Shown here: one piece after another, positions 16,819 to 26,277 of the stretch | Layout of the letters: every line of letters begins with the position of its first letter | How positions within the stretch are numbered: position 1 is the stretch's first letter | Source: SZUA-36 sp963759155 | GTDB lineage: Bacteria > Pseudomonadota > Gammaproteobacteria > Xanthomonadales > SZUA-36 | Assembly: GCA_963759155.1 (NCBI GenBank) | Contig: CAVWXX010000014.1 | Location: forward strand, 62,001-126,000 | Reading direction: 5' to 3' | DNA: 64,000 bases | The notes under the pieces: model-generated | Seen by the model: only the letters and a program-made list of their open reading frames with translations | Database searches by the model: none | Told to the model about the DNA's origin: nothing | Translations under genes and position numbers: made by a program

Positions 16819-17793
16819 ATGATTAAAGACCTCCCGGTGCTCGCCCTGACACCGGGCGAGCCTGCGGGTGTTGGGCCGGAGTGCACCGTGCGTCTGGCCC
16901 ATGAACACCCCGAGCTACGCCTGTTGGCTGTGGCAGACCCTCACCTGCTGACCTCGGCCGCCGATGACCTTGGCTACGATATCAACATCAAGCCCTGGCA
17001 ACCGGGTGATGAGGTCAGGGCCGGGCAGCTCAGTTGCTATCCCCTGCCCTTAACCGACATGGTCAAACCGGGTTATCCCGACCCTGTTAATGCGTCCTAT
17101 GTTGTTAAAACCATCACATCGGCCGTCAAACTGGTGCGCAAAGGTCATGCTGCCGCATTGGTGACAGGGCCGGTTCACAAGGGCGTGATCAATGAAGGTG
17201 GTATCGCATTCAGCGGCCACACCGAATTACTGGCAGAACTCGCCGGTGTGAAGAAAGTCGTCATGATGCTGGCCACCGACGAACTCCGTGTCGCACTGGT
17301 GACCACCCATTTGCCACTGCGCGATGTCGCCGACGCCATCACGTTTGAAAACGTCAACAGCAGCCTGCGCATCACTCACCGGGAACTTGTCACCCGTTTT
17401 GGTATCAGCGACCCGGTTATCCAGGTACTGGGCCTCAACCCGCACGCAGGGGAAGGCGGCCACCTGGGCAATGAAGATGCACAGATCATTCAAAAGGTGA
17501 TCGAAAAATGTCGCGAAGACGGTATCAATGCCATTGGGCCGGTACCGGCAGACACGGCATTTACACCGACCCGCCTGGCGACATGCGATGCCGTATTGGC
17601 GATGTATCACGACCAGGGCTTACCCGTGCTTAAACACGCCGGCTTTGGCAAAGCCGTTAATATCACGCTGGGACTGCCCTTTATCAGAACCTCGGTAGAC
17701 CATGGTACGGCACTGGACATCGCCGGCAAAAAGCGCGCCGATGCCAGCAGCATGTTCACCGCCGCCAGGGCTGCAATGGACATGTGCCGTTGA
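16819..17793 (+). CDS. pdxA: 4-hydroxythreonine-4-phosphate dehydrogenase
   Basis: This 324-residue enzyme oxidises 4-phosphohydroxythreonine in the DXP-dependent pyridoxal phosphate pathway. It opens with LALTPGEPAGVGPE and carries the metal-binding His residues in AFSGHTELLAEL, LNPHAGEGGHLG and AMYHDQGLPVLK. The C-terminal FIRTSVDHGTALDIAGK is diagnostic. The gene lies 14 bp after surA and overlaps rsmA by 10 bp, the standard gammaproteobacterial order. Confidence 0.96.
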   Translation: MIKDLPVLALTPGEPAGVGPECTVRLAHEHPELRLLAVADPHLLTSAADDLGYDINIKPWQPGDEVRAGQLSCYPLPLTDMVKPGYPDPVNASYVVKTITSAVKLVRKGHAAALVTGPVHKGVINEGGIAFSGHTELLAELAGVKKVVMMLATDELRVALVTTHLPLRDVADAITFENVNSSLRITHRELVTRFGISDPVIQVLGLNPHAGEGGHLGNEDAQIIQKVIEKCREDGINAIGPVPADTAFTPTRLATCDAVLAMYHDQGLPVLKHAGFGKAVNITLGLPFIRTSVDHGTALDIAGKKRADASSMFTAARAAMDMCR

Positions 17794-18575
17794 GACACGT
17801 AGCCAGAAAACGTTTCGGTCAGAACTTCCTGCACGATCAGCAAGTCATCAACCGCATCATCTCAAGCATCGCACCCAAGCCAACCGACCTGCTGGTTGAA
17901 ATCGGCCCGGGTCAGGCCGCGCTGACACGTCCCTTGCTCGACAGCGGTGCCGAACTCCACCTGATAGAACTCGACCGTGACCTCGTGACCAGGCTTGAAG
18001 AAAAATTTGCCGGCGAACCCAACATCACCATTCATTCATGCGATGCACTCAAGGCAAATATCCCCGAACTCACCGGCCACCGTCCCTTCCGGTTAATCGG
18101 CAACCTGCCCTATAACATTTCCACGCCGCTGATCTTTCACGTGCTGCAGTGGAATGAGCTGGTGATTGACATGCACTTCATGCTGCAAAAGGAAGTGGTC
18201 GACCGCATGGCCGCAGCACCGGGCAGCAAAATTTACGGCCGTTTATCAGTAATGACCCAGTACCGCGCCAACGTGATGCCCCTGTTTGATGTGCAACCCG
18301 GGAGTTTTGTACCGGTCCCGAAGGTTTGTTCCAGCATCGTTCGTTTACAACCATTGAAAGTGCCACCGGTCGATGCAGGCTCTGTTGAAAACATGAACAA
18401 AGTGGTCACCGCCGCATTTTCCATGCGCCGCAAAACCCTGCGTAACAGCCTGCGCAACCTATTAAACGAAGACCAAATCATTGCTGCCGGCATCGATCCG
18501 GGTCAACGGGCGGAGCAACTCAGCCTTTCAGAGTTTGCCGCACTTGCCCGATCACTACCGTTTGGTGCAAACTGA
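17784..18575 (+). CDS. rsmA: 16S rRNA dimethyladenosine transferase RsmA (KsgA)
   Basis: This 263-residue enzyme dimethylates two adjacent adenosines in the 3'-terminal hairpin of 16S rRNA. SAM-binding motif I is in VEIGPGQAALT and the catalytic NLPYNIS motif is present. The N-terminus ARKRFGQNFLHD is the usual RNA-contacting start. Translation probably begins at GTG 17784 inside pdxA, giving MPLRHVARKRFG; a TTG two codons later is an alternative. The 10-bp overlap with pdxA indicates coupling. Confidence 0.95.
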   Translation: MPLRHVARKRFGQNFLHDQQVINRIISSIAPKPTDLLVEIGPGQAALTRPLLDSGAELHLIELDRDLVTRLEEKFAGEPNITIHSCDALKANIPELTGHRPFRLIGNLPYNISTPLIFHVLQWNELVIDMHFMLQKEVVDRMAAAPGSKIYGRLSVMTQYRANVMPLFDVQPGSFVPVPKVCSSIVRLQPLKVPPVDAGSVENMNKVVTAAFSMRRKTLRNSLRNLLNEDQIIAAGIDPGQRAEQLSLSEFAALARSLPFGAN

Positions 18576-18611
18576 TTACACCCCCGAACCCGTTTGTACA
18601 GAGAAGTGGTT

Positions 18612-18980
18612 ATGACCAAAAACATTCCAGTTCACGTTGTCGCACAACCTGAATTTCTCGGTCGACACGAAGACAAGTTCGCCTTCGCCTACACGGTTTT
18701 CATCACCAACCGCTCCGGGCAAAACATCACGCTGCGTAACCGGCACTGGATCATTACGCATGCAAATGGCTCAACCGAAGAAGTCATCGGTGATGGTGTT
18801 ATCGGCAAAACACCCGAATTGGCACCGGGTAAATCCTACAGCTACACAAGTGGGGCACTGATACCCACAGCAGTTGGCTCAATGCGTGGTTCCTACGGTT
18901 TCGTCACCGATGACGGCCACTCCTTTCGGGCAGAAATCCCAGAATTCACACTGCAATCCCCTGGCGCACCACTTCACTAA
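18612..18980 (+). CDS. apaG: ApaG protein (Co2+/Mg2+ efflux-associated fold)
   Basis: This 122-residue fibronectin-type beta-sandwich protein has FAYTVFITNRSGQNITLRNRHWIITHANG, a stretch typical of ApaG, followed by GVIGKTPELAPGKSYSYTSG. Its role is not settled; it has been linked to cation homeostasis and stands beside apaH in most gammaproteobacteria. The ATG at 18612 is chosen over GTA-adjacent upstream codons because AGAGAAG precedes it and the length then matches the family's 125 residues. Confidence 0.93.
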   Translation: MTKNIPVHVVAQPEFLGRHEDKFAFAYTVFITNRSGQNITLRNRHWIITHANGSTEEVIGDGVIGKTPELAPGKSYSYTSGALIPTAVGSMRGSYGFVTDDGHSFRAEIPEFTLQSPGAPLH

Positions 18981-18998
18981 GCCCGGCGGTTTACTGAT

Positions 18999-19805
18999 AT
19001 GTCCACCTATCTGATTGGCGATATTCAGGGCTGCTACGATTCACTGCAGCGTCTGCTGGAAACCGTCCACTTCGACCCCGCCAACGACCGTCTGTGGTCC
19101 TGCGGCGATCTCGTCAACCGCGGTGGAAAATCACTGGAGGTGCTACGTCTGCTAAACAGCCTGGGCGATTCAGTCGATGTTGTTCTCGGCAACCACGACC
19201 TGCACCTGCTGGCCAGTTACCAGTTCAGCCGCTCTGGTAACAAGGAATTCGAAGCCATTTTCGCAGCACCGGAATGCGATTCACTCATGGAGTGGCTAAT
19301 CAAATACCCTTTGGCCAGCTGGTCCGAAGAACATCAATTACTGCGTGTTCACGCCGGCGTCATCCCCCAATGGGACTGGCAAACCACCATCAGCCTGGCC
19401 GGCGAAGTATCTGCCGTTTTGCAATCTGACCAGCGTGATGAGTTTTTCAAACGCATGTACTCAAACAAGCCCCGACTCTGGCGTGACGACCGAACCGGCT
19501 GGAAACGCCTGCGACTGATCACCAACATTCTGACCCGCCTGCGATTTTGCGACGAGCTCGGCCGGGGCATCTACAACGTATCCGGCCCACCGGGAAGCCA
19601 GCCCGACCATCTCAAACCCTGGTTCAAACACAAGCACCGCCAAACACGCGATATCACCATCGCCTTCGGCCACTGGGCAGCCCTGGGATTACGGATCAAA
19701 AAACGCTATTTCGCAATGGACTCAGGATGCGTATGGGGTGGCAGGCTGAGCGCCCTCAAGCTGGAAGATCACACGATTTACCAGGTTAAGTGTACTGAGA
19801 ACTGA
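18999..19805 (+). CDS. apaH: Symmetrical bis(5'-nucleosyl)-tetraphosphatase
   Basis: This 268-residue calcineurin-like phosphoesterase hydrolyses Ap4A to two ADP. The metal site is in IGDIQGCYDSLQRLL, GDLVNRGGKSLEVLR and GNHDLHLLASY, in the usual order. HAGVIPQWD and FGHWAALGL follow. Length is close to the 280 residues of E. coli ApaH. It ends the lptD-apaH block and is followed by the second copy of the two-hairpin repeat. Confidence 0.95.
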   Translation: MSTYLIGDIQGCYDSLQRLLETVHFDPANDRLWSCGDLVNRGGKSLEVLRLLNSLGDSVDVVLGNHDLHLLASYQFSRSGNKEFEAIFAAPECDSLMEWLIKYPLASWSEEHQLLRVHAGVIPQWDWQTTISLAGEVSAVLQSDQRDEFFKRMYSNKPRLWRDDRTGWKRLRLITNILTRLRFCDELGRGIYNVSGPPGSQPDHLKPWFKHKHRQTRDITIAFGHWAALGLRIKKRYFAMDSGCVWGGRLSALKLEDHTIYQVKCTEN

Positions 19806-20325
19806 GAACCGCTGATCATTGGGGAAGCTGACGCTGTTCGGTGACTCTCCTCATCACTTACAGGCTGAAAAACCATTGATCATTGGGGAAGCTAAGGCTA
19901 TGCGGTAGCTTACTTCCAGACGCGCTCAAGCACATCCATGTGTCGCTCATCCTCGACTCCTGTCTCAGAAGGTCTGGAAGTAAGCTACCGCACATCCTCA
20001 GCTTTGCACCAATGCAGGGGTCAGTGGTTTCTGACAGGTTACAGAGGGGTGCTTCAGAACGTAAAAGTCTGCGCTTTTTGCGAATGTTTGGACAAGTTAT
20101 CTCTGAAAGATGCATGTCGTTTGATGTTGAGCCGGAGCTGAATAGCACGGCAGGCTTAATGCGAATCCGTGGGTTTAGGGTGCTAGATAGGTGCACGTCG
20201 TTTGATATAGCGCTGGGGTGTGTATTGTCTTACCTGGACCTTGCGAGACAGGAGTCGAGAAAGAGTGCTACAGGGATGTACTTGAACGAGTCCAGGTAAG
20301 ACAATACACATCCCAGCGCCCCTCC
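19806..20325. repeat. Dispersed two-hairpin repeat, copy 2
   Basis: Second copy of the element at 2793-3168, in the same left-to-right order. Unit A arms 19902-19921 and 19972-19991 form a perfect 20-bp inverted repeat. Unit B arms 20210-20239 and 20290-20319 pair along 30 bp. The B arm reads TTACCTGGAC/GTCCAGGTAA where copy 1 has TTACCAGGAC/GTCCTGGTAA, a compensated change. A partial extra left outer arm lies at 19813-19830. The 170-bp spacer between A and B differs from copy 1. No coding potential is seen. Confidence 0.85.
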
Positions 20326-20347
20326 CATCAAACGAAGTCGTCCCAAC

Positions 20348-20836
20348 CTAACTCCGACGTAACTCAACAATCCGATAAGCAAGCTCATTACTATCATCAA
20401 CCGGAAACCGCTCTTCCGAAACTGACAACCATTCAGCATCATCCCACGCAGGAAACCAGGTATCAGCCTCAGGTTCAATATCAATCAGCGTGAGCACCAT
20501 TCGGGTAGCAGATGGCAGGGCCAGTGCATAAAGTTGCCCGCCACCAATAATCATAACTTCATCACTTTCAGACATCGCAACCGCATCGTCAACCGAAGCC
20601 GCAAGATCAGCCCCTTCGGCATGAAAGTCAGGGTTCCGACTCACAACGATGTTCTGGCGTCCGGGTAATGGACGGCCGATGGCTTGCCAGGTTTTGCGAC
20701 CCATGACGATGGTTTTACCCATGGTGGTTTTTTTGAAGTGCTGTAACTCGGCTGGTAAGTGCCAGGGCATGCGACCGTCGAGGCCGATGGCCCGGTTTTT
20801 GCCCATGGCGGCTATCAGTGTCAGTGTCTTTTTCAT
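20348..20836 (-). CDS. folA: Dihydrofolate reductase
   Basis: This 162-residue enzyme reduces dihydrofolate to tetrahydrofolate with NADPH. Family motifs are AIGLDGRMPWHLPAELQHFK (Met20 loop, folate site), TIVMGRKTWQAIGRPLPGR (NADPH binding) and MIIGGGQLYALAL. The ATG at 20836 lies 1 base after the thyA stop, so the two are translationally linked. That is sensible, because ThyA makes the dihydrofolate that FolA recycles. Longer upstream starts would lie within thyA. Confidence 0.96.
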   Translation of the reverse strand: MKKTLTLIAAMGKNRAIGLDGRMPWHLPAELQHFKKTTMGKTIVMGRKTWQAIGRPLPGRQNIVVSRNPDFHAEGADLAASVDDAVAMSESDEVMIIGGGQLYALALPSATRMVLTLIDIEPEADTWFPAWDDAEWLSVSEERFPVDDSNELAYRIVELRRS

Positions 20837-20837
20837 A

Positions 20838-21671
20838 TCAGACCGCGATTGGCGCCTTGATACCGGGGTGGCACTGGTAGTCCTGCAGTTCGAAGTCCTC
20901 ATAGACAAAACTGAACAGGTCTTTTCTGTCCGGATTAATCTTCATGACCGGTAGCGGAAAGGTCTCCCGCGATAGCTGGGTTTTTACCTGCTCAAGGTGG
21001 TTCAGGTAGATGTGTACATCTCCCAGGCAGATGATGAAATCACCCGGCTCGAGATCCAGCACCTGCGCCATCATCATGGTTAGTAGGGCGTAGGATGCGA
21101 TGTTGAATGGTACGCCCAGGAACACATCGGCGCTGCGTTGATACATCTGGCAGCTGAGTTTTCCGTTGGCCACGTGGAACTGGAACATCATGTGACAGGG
21201 CGGCAGGGCTTGCAGACCGGCGCGGGCGTTTGACTGCGGGCTTTGTGTTTCGTCCGGTAATACTGCCGGGTTCCATGCCGAGACGATATGCCGGCGTGAG
21301 TCCGGCCGGCTGCGCAGGTCGTCAAGCACCTGTTGCATCTGGTCGATGTGCCGCCCATCGGGTGCAATCCAGTTACGCCACTGGGCACCATAGACCGGCC
21401 CAAGGTTGCCGTCTTCATCGGCCCACTCATCCCAGATCGACACACCGTTTTCGTTCAGATAGGCCACGTTGGTGTCGCCCTTCAGAAACCACAAGAGTTC
21501 ATGAATGATAGAACGCAGGTGCAGTTTCTTGGTGGTTACGCAGGGGAACCCTTCCGCCAGGTCAAAACGCATCTGGTAACCAAACAGGCTGATGGTGCCT
21601 GTGCCGGTTCTGTCTTCCTTGCGACTGCCCTTATCGAGGATATCTTGCAAAAGCTGCAGGTAGGTTTTCAT
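20838..21671 (-). CDS. thyA: Thymidylate synthase
   Basis: This 277-residue enzyme methylates dUMP to dTMP using methylenetetrahydrofolate. The N-terminus MKTYLQLLQDILDKG, RTGTGTISLFG, the catalytic cysteine C159 in LPPCHMMFQF, the substrate loop YQRSADVFLGVPFNIASYA and the C-terminal GIKAPIAV are all present. It is 13 residues longer than E. coli ThyA because of an extra segment at about 135-153 just before the catalytic Cys. It is the middle gene of lgt-thyA-folA. Confidence 0.96.
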   Translation of the reverse strand: MKTYLQLLQDILDKGSRKEDRTGTGTISLFGYQMRFDLAEGFPCVTTKKLHLRSIIHELLWFLKGDTNVAYLNENGVSIWDEWADEDGNLGPVYGAQWRNWIAPDGRHIDQMQQVLDDLRSRPDSRRHIVSAWNPAVLPDETQSPQSNARAGLQALPPCHMMFQFHVANGKLSCQMYQRSADVFLGVPFNIASYALLTMMMAQVLDLEPGDFIICLGDVHIYLNHLEQVKTQLSRETFPLPVMKINPDRKDLFSFVYEDFELQDYQCHPGIKAPIAV

Positions 21672-21680
21672 GATTCGAAA

Positions 21681-22550
21681 TTAGCCCCGTGTATTTGATA
21701 AATCGGCATGACGTGCATACCACATGATGATAAAACCTGCGGCTATCATCGGTAAAGATAAGAGCATGCCCATGGTCAGCCATTGCATGGCGAGAAAGCC
21801 CAGGTGCTCGTCCGGTTGGCGGAAAAACTCGACTATCAGTCTGAATGTGCCATAGCCGATCAGAAACAGACCGGAAATTGACGCGGTGGGTCTTGGCTTG
21901 CGCGAATACCACATCAGGATAATAAATAAGGTCAGCCCTTCGAGACCTGCCTGGTATAACTGGCTGGGGTGCCGGGCCAGGTGGTCGAGCGCACCTGAAC
22001 GCCAGGCCTCATTGAGCGCCGCTGTCTCGCCTTCCCTGAAACCGGTGGACTTGGCAAAGATCATGGCCCAGGGCACGTCGCTCAGACGACCCCATAATTC
22101 GCCACCGATAAAATTGCCCAAACGCCCGAATGCCAACCCAAGGGGCACCATCGGTGCGACGAAATCTGCAATCTGCCAGAATGACCGTCGTGTTTTTCTG
22201 GCAAAAAATATCATGGCGAAAATCACACCCAGCAAGCCGCCATGAAAAGACATACCGCCATCCCAAACCCTGAATATGGACAGGGGGTTTTGCGCCAGCA
22301 TGTCGGAAGCATAAAACAGCATATAGCCCATACGCCCACCCAATACCACGCCAAGCATGCCGTAAAACAGAACATCACTGACATCCTGCTTGTTCCAACC
22401 CCACCAGCGCTGGGTCATTGCACGGTGATTAGCAATGGCCCAGAATGACAGGAAGGCCAGCAGGTAGCTGATGCCATACCAATGGATGTCCAACGGGCCG
22501 ATGGAAATCGCAATGGGGTCGAAATCGATTAAAATGTATTTGGCTTGCAC
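21681..22550 (-). CDS. lgt: Prolipoprotein diacylglyceryl transferase
   Basis: This 289-residue inner-membrane enzyme with about seven helices moves diacylglycerol from phosphatidylglycerol to the lipobox cysteine of prolipoproteins. Signature stretches are HWYGISYLLAF, GGRMGYMLFY, MSFHGGLLGV and FGRLGNFIGGELWG. The start is GTG with TGAGGA about 9 bases upstream. It leads the minus-strand lgt-thyA-folA operon, with 9 bp to thyA, and is divergent from the SLC13 gene. Confidence 0.95.
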   Translation of the reverse strand: MQAKYILIDFDPIAISIGPLDIHWYGISYLLAFLSFWAIANHRAMTQRWWGWNKQDVSDVLFYGMLGVVLGGRMGYMLFYASDMLAQNPLSIFRVWDGGMSFHGGLLGVIFAMIFFARKTRRSFWQIADFVAPMVPLGLAFGRLGNFIGGELWGRLSDVPWAMIFAKSTGFREGETAALNEAWRSGALDHLARHPSQLYQAGLEGLTLFIILMWYSRKPRPTASISGLFLIGYGTFRLIVEFFRQPDEHLGFLAMQWLTMGMLLSLPMIAAGFIIMWYARHADLSNTRG

Positions 22551-22661
22551 CGGGACATTTCCTCAGGGGGTAAAATGAGAACCGCAGGCAGCATATGACA
22601 GACTTAGGGTACACTGCAACGCGCATAAAGCATTCAACCAGACAAGGCAAAAAATAAATAG

Positions 22662-24491
22662 ATGCTTGAACTCGCTTTACCAAACATGCACGCACTGGCT
22701 GTGATGATCATGATCGTGATCGCACTGGCACTGTTTACACGCGAAAACATCCCGATGGAAACCACCAGCCTGGTGGTGCTGGTTGTGCTCGCTATTGGCT
22801 TTCAGCTTTTCCCATTCGAATCGGACGGCCAGCGTCTCGCACCCAGCGATTTCTTTTTGGGGTTCGGCAACCGCGCGCTGATTGCCGTGTCTGCATTGAT
22901 GATTGTAGGCCAGGGGCTTATCAGTACCGGCGCACTCGAACCGATTGGGCGTCTTCTTGCCAGGCTATGGCGAAAGAGCCCGGCGCTTTCATTGCTATTG
23001 ACCATCATCATGACGGCGGTGCTCAGCGCATTTATCAATAACACACCCATCGTGGTGTTGATGTTGCCTATCCTCATCGGTGTCGCGGTCAAAACCGGCT
23101 CCGCGCCTTCCAGTTCACTCATGCCGATGGGTTTTGCCAGCATCCTTGGCGGCATGGCGACAACCATCGGTTCATCCACCAACCTGCTGGTGGTAAACGT
23201 GGCTGCCGATATGGGCATGGCCCCTTTCAGCATGTTTGATTTTTCTTTACCGGTACTGGCTGCGGGCACGGTGGCCCTGCTTTACCTGTGGTTGGTCGCA
23301 CCAAAAATGTTGCCGCAGCGCCTGCCCCCGATGAACCGCGGTGTATCCAGGGTTTATACCGCACAGATCCGACTGAACGAAAACAGCCCGGTCGTCGGCC
23401 TGACACTGGCGGATGCCATCGCACGCGCCGGTGAAAACATCAAGGTGGAAACCATCCAGCGTGGCAAGGGCGTCTTTATCAATCCCCTGCCCGATGTAAA
23501 ACTGCGCGCCGCTGACCGCATCACCACCAGTAATACCCAGCAGAACCTGCGCGAATATGCACGTTTGCTGGGCGGCACCTTGTTTACCGATGATCATGAG
23601 GTCGATGCCAACCACCCCCTGTCAACCGATGGAACACAGATTTCAGAAGTCGCCATCACACCTGCTTCCAGGTTAAATGGTGTCACCATCGGCAATGCCG
23701 GTCTGCTGTCACGTTTTGGGTTGAGGCTACTGGCATTCAATCGCTTTGAGGGCATGGAAGAGCGGGAATCACCCGGTCTCGATGAAGTCCGTCTGCGCAC
23801 CGGTGATGTACTGCTGGTACAAACAACCCTGGCCAACCTGGGTGAGCTCAAGCAAAGCCCCGACCTTTTGATACTCGATGGCAGCATCAAACTGCCCCGG
23901 GCGCGTAAGGCCCCCATCGCGCTGGCCGTCATTACCGGTGTGGTTGCGCTGGCAGCAGCGAAGGTTATGCCCATTGAAATAAGTGCATTGCTTGGCTGCC
24001 TGGTACTGATCCTCACGGGTTGCCTTAACTGGAAGGATGCCATGAATGCGCTCAGCACCCAGGTCATCCTGATCATCGTGTCTTCACTGGCGCTGGGCCT
24101 GGCGCTACTTAAAACCGGTGGTGCGGATTTCCTCGCCAATATGTTTGTTTACATTACCTTCGGTGCGCCGCCGTCGGTGGTGCTGGCAAGCCTGATGATG
24201 ATGATGGGTGTATTGACCAACGTGGTATCCAACAACGCCGCTGCTGTTATCGGCACCCCGATCGCCATTGGTATTGCGCAACGTCTTGGCCTGCCGCTGG
24301 AGCCCTTTGTACTGGCAGTACTGTTTGGCGCCAACCTCAGTTTTGCCACACCGATGGCCTACCAGACCAACGTGCTGATCATGAATGCCGGTGGTTATAA
24401 ATTTGGTGATTTCGTCCGCGTCGGTGTACCACTGACCCTCATCACCTGGTTGATTTTGAGTGGCGTTCTTATCTGGGCCTATAGCCTATAG
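22662..24491 (+). CDS. SLC13 family permease with two RCK_C (TrkA-C) domains
   Basis: This 609-residue inner-membrane transporter has an N-terminal helix bundle containing SAFINNTPIVVLMLP and GGMATTIGSSTNLLVVN, the substrate and Na+-binding hairpin motifs of DASS/SLC13 carriers. Two cytoplasmic TrkA-C-like segments lie in the middle (about 225-410), and a second bundle contains VVSNNAAAVIGTPIAIG. Substrates in this subgroup may be sulfate, thiosulfate or dicarboxylates; the sequence does not decide. The OPT gene follows 43 bp downstream and could share the transcript. Confidence 0.9.
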   Translation: MLELALPNMHALAVMIMIVIALALFTRENIPMETTSLVVLVVLAIGFQLFPFESDGQRLAPSDFFLGFGNRALIAVSALMIVGQGLISTGALEPIGRLLARLWRKSPALSLLLTIIMTAVLSAFINNTPIVVLMLPILIGVAVKTGSAPSSSLMPMGFASILGGMATTIGSSTNLLVVNVAADMGMAPFSMFDFSLPVLAAGTVALLYLWLVAPKMLPQRLPPMNRGVSRVYTAQIRLNENSPVVGLTLADAIARAGENIKVETIQRGKGVFINPLPDVKLRAADRITTSNTQQNLREYARLLGGTLFTDDHEVDANHPLSTDGTQISEVAITPASRLNGVTIGNAGLLSRFGLRLLAFNRFEGMEERESPGLDEVRLRTGDVLLVQTTLANLGELKQSPDLLILDGSIKLPRARKAPIALAVITGVVALAAAKVMPIEISALLGCLVLILTGCLNWKDAMNALSTQVILIIVSSLALGLALLKTGGADFLANMFVYITFGAPPSVVLASLMMMMGVLTNVVSNNAAAVIGTPIAIGIAQRLGLPLEPFVLAVLFGANLSFATPMAYQTNVLIMNAGGYKFGDFVRVGVPLTLITWLILSGVLIWAYSL

Positions 24492-24534
24492 CCCAAACAC
24501 CCGCAGGAAAGACAAGCAATTCCCGTAAGGAATT

Positions 24535-26277
24535 ATGACAATGAACTCATCGAGTAAAGCTACGGGCCCGATTCGTACCGGCGCCTATCCTGAACTGACA
24601 ACAACCGCTGTTTTTGTCGGTTATTTTCTCGGTGCGGTGATTGCGGTCAGCATCGGTTATGCGGCCCTGATACTGGGGTTTTCCATCGAAGGTTCTGAGC
24701 TCGCTGCCATCCTCGGCTTTGCCATTTTGCGTGGTATGTTGCGACGCAGTTCCATTATTGAAAACAATATCGTGCAAACCATTGCCAGTGGCGTCAACGG
24801 CGCCTCAAGCGGCATGATGTTTTCTGTTCCGGCAATTTTCATTCTCGGCTACGGTATGGATTTTAACCCCGTACTGATGACCTTTGGCGCCATCGCCGGC
24901 GCCTTCATGGGTATCGGTTTTATCATTCCGCTGCGTAAGCAGATGATCGATTACGAACGGCTGACCTACCCCGGTGGGGTGGCCGTTGCGACCATTCTCA
25001 AGTCGCCCGGCGCAGGTATACAAAAAGCCATGTTTCTGCTGATCGCGGCAACCACCAGTGGCTTCCTGCATTTTCTGAGTCAATCAAGCGGCGTCGAATA
25101 CTGGGACCTGGGTGGCATACTCGGCTGGCCCGAGTACATGAATGGTATCTGGTACCTGTCGCTGCTGTCGGTGGGTGTGGGTTACATCGCCGGAAAAGGT
25201 GGTGTGGCTTTTATCATTGGTGGTTATGTCTGCTACTGGATACTGGCGCCTTTGCTGAGCAACTTCGGCCTGTTACCCGTCGACCCGGAAACCAGTGCCG
25301 TGATCAGCGAACCCAACAGCCTGCGGCTTATGCTTTACCGGCCCGTGGGTATCGGTATGCTGATCGGGGGTGCCGTGGCCGGCGTGGTCGTGGCCTTCCC
25401 GATGATCTTAAGCGCGGTGCGCAGCATGCAAAATGCCGCAAAATCAAATTCGGCCATATCGAAAGACGAGATGCCCATCAAGCTGCTTTATATCGGTATC
25501 GGCGGTGCGGCCGTGCTGTTGACGGTTATCGCGATTTTATCGACAGAGAAAATGGGTATCGGCCGCGGCATCCTGATGGCGGTGGTGGGTACGCTTTGGA
25601 TCTGGATTGCCGGTGTGATTCTGTCCGAGGCTATCGGGCGTACCAACTGGTCGCCGCTATCCGGCATGACGCTGATTGCGGTCACGCTGCTGATAATTAT
25701 TTCAAGCGGGCTGGATGACACTCGCGCTGCCGTTGTGTCTGCCATTATGGTGGGTGCGGCCGCCTGTGTTGCGATGTCACAGGCCACCGATCTGATGCTG
25801 GATCTTAAAACCGGCTACCTGGTGGGCGCCACACCGCGCCAGCAACAATACGGACAGTTCCTCGGCGCATGGCTGGGCCCGATACTGATCATGGCACTGA
25901 TATTTGTGCTGCACGAAGCCTATGGCCTGGGTGGGGATAAATTGCCCGCGCCACAGGGGCAAGCCCTGGCCAGCATGGTCAACGGTATTATCGGTGGTGA
26001 TGTTCCCAGCCAGAAGTATCTTGCCGGTGCAGGCCTTGGCGCATTACTCAGCCTGGCCTCTCCCGGCCTTGGTATCACGGTGGGGCTTGGTTTCTACCTG
26101 CCATTCAGCATCGTGCTGACCTACAGCCTCGGTACGCTGCTACGGGTTATTTCAGACTGGAAGATGGGTGATGCATTTGCAGAGAGCACCGGAATCCCAA
26201 TCGCGGCAGGTGTCATTGTCGGCGAGGCGCTGGTGGGTGTTGGTTTTGCCGTTTACATGATCGTGGGGGCCGTATGA
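24535..26277 (+). CDS. OPT family transporter (oligopeptide/metal-chelate type)
   Basis: This 580-residue, mostly hydrophobic protein has about 14-16 helices. The beginning AYPELTTTAVFVGYFLGAVIAVS and the central RKQMIDYERLTYPGGVAVATILK match bacterial OPT carriers, which import peptides or metal-siderophore complexes with protons. AAGGAATT precedes the ATG at 24535; the ATG two codons later is an alternative. It overlaps the next gene by ATGA. No binding protein or peptidase is nearby to indicate the substrate. Confidence 0.9.
   Translation: MTMNSSSKATGPIRTGAYPELTTTAVFVGYFLGAVIAVSIGYAALILGFSIEGSELAAILGFAILRGMLRRSSIIENNIVQTIASGVNGASSGMMFSVPAIFILGYGMDFNPVLMTFGAIAGAFMGIGFIIPLRKQMIDYERLTYPGGVAVATILKSPGAGIQKAMFLLIAATTSGFLHFLSQSSGVEYWDLGGILGWPEYMNGIWYLSLLSVGVGYIAGKGGVAFIIGGYVCYWILAPLLSNFGLLPVDPETSAVISEPNSLRLMLYRPVGIGMLIGGAVAGVVVAFPMILSAVRSMQNAAKSNSAISKDEMPIKLLYIGIGGAAVLLTVIAILSTEKMGIGRGILMAVVGTLWIWIAGVILSEAIGRTNWSPLSGMTLIAVTLLIIISSGLDDTRAAVVSAIMVGAAACVAMSQATDLMLDLKTGYLVGATPRQQQYGQFLGAWLGPILIMALIFVLHEAYGLGGDKLPAPQGQALASMVNGIIGGDVPSQKYLAGAGLGALLSLASPGLGITVGLGFYLPFSIVLTYSLGTLLRVISDWKMGDAFAESTGIPIAAGVIVGEALVGVGFAVYMIVGAV

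Noticed and set aside
20218..20493. Open frames on both strands overlapping hairpin unit B and the folA 3' end
   Set aside because: They are built from the arms of the inverted repeat and change completely between the two copies of the element.
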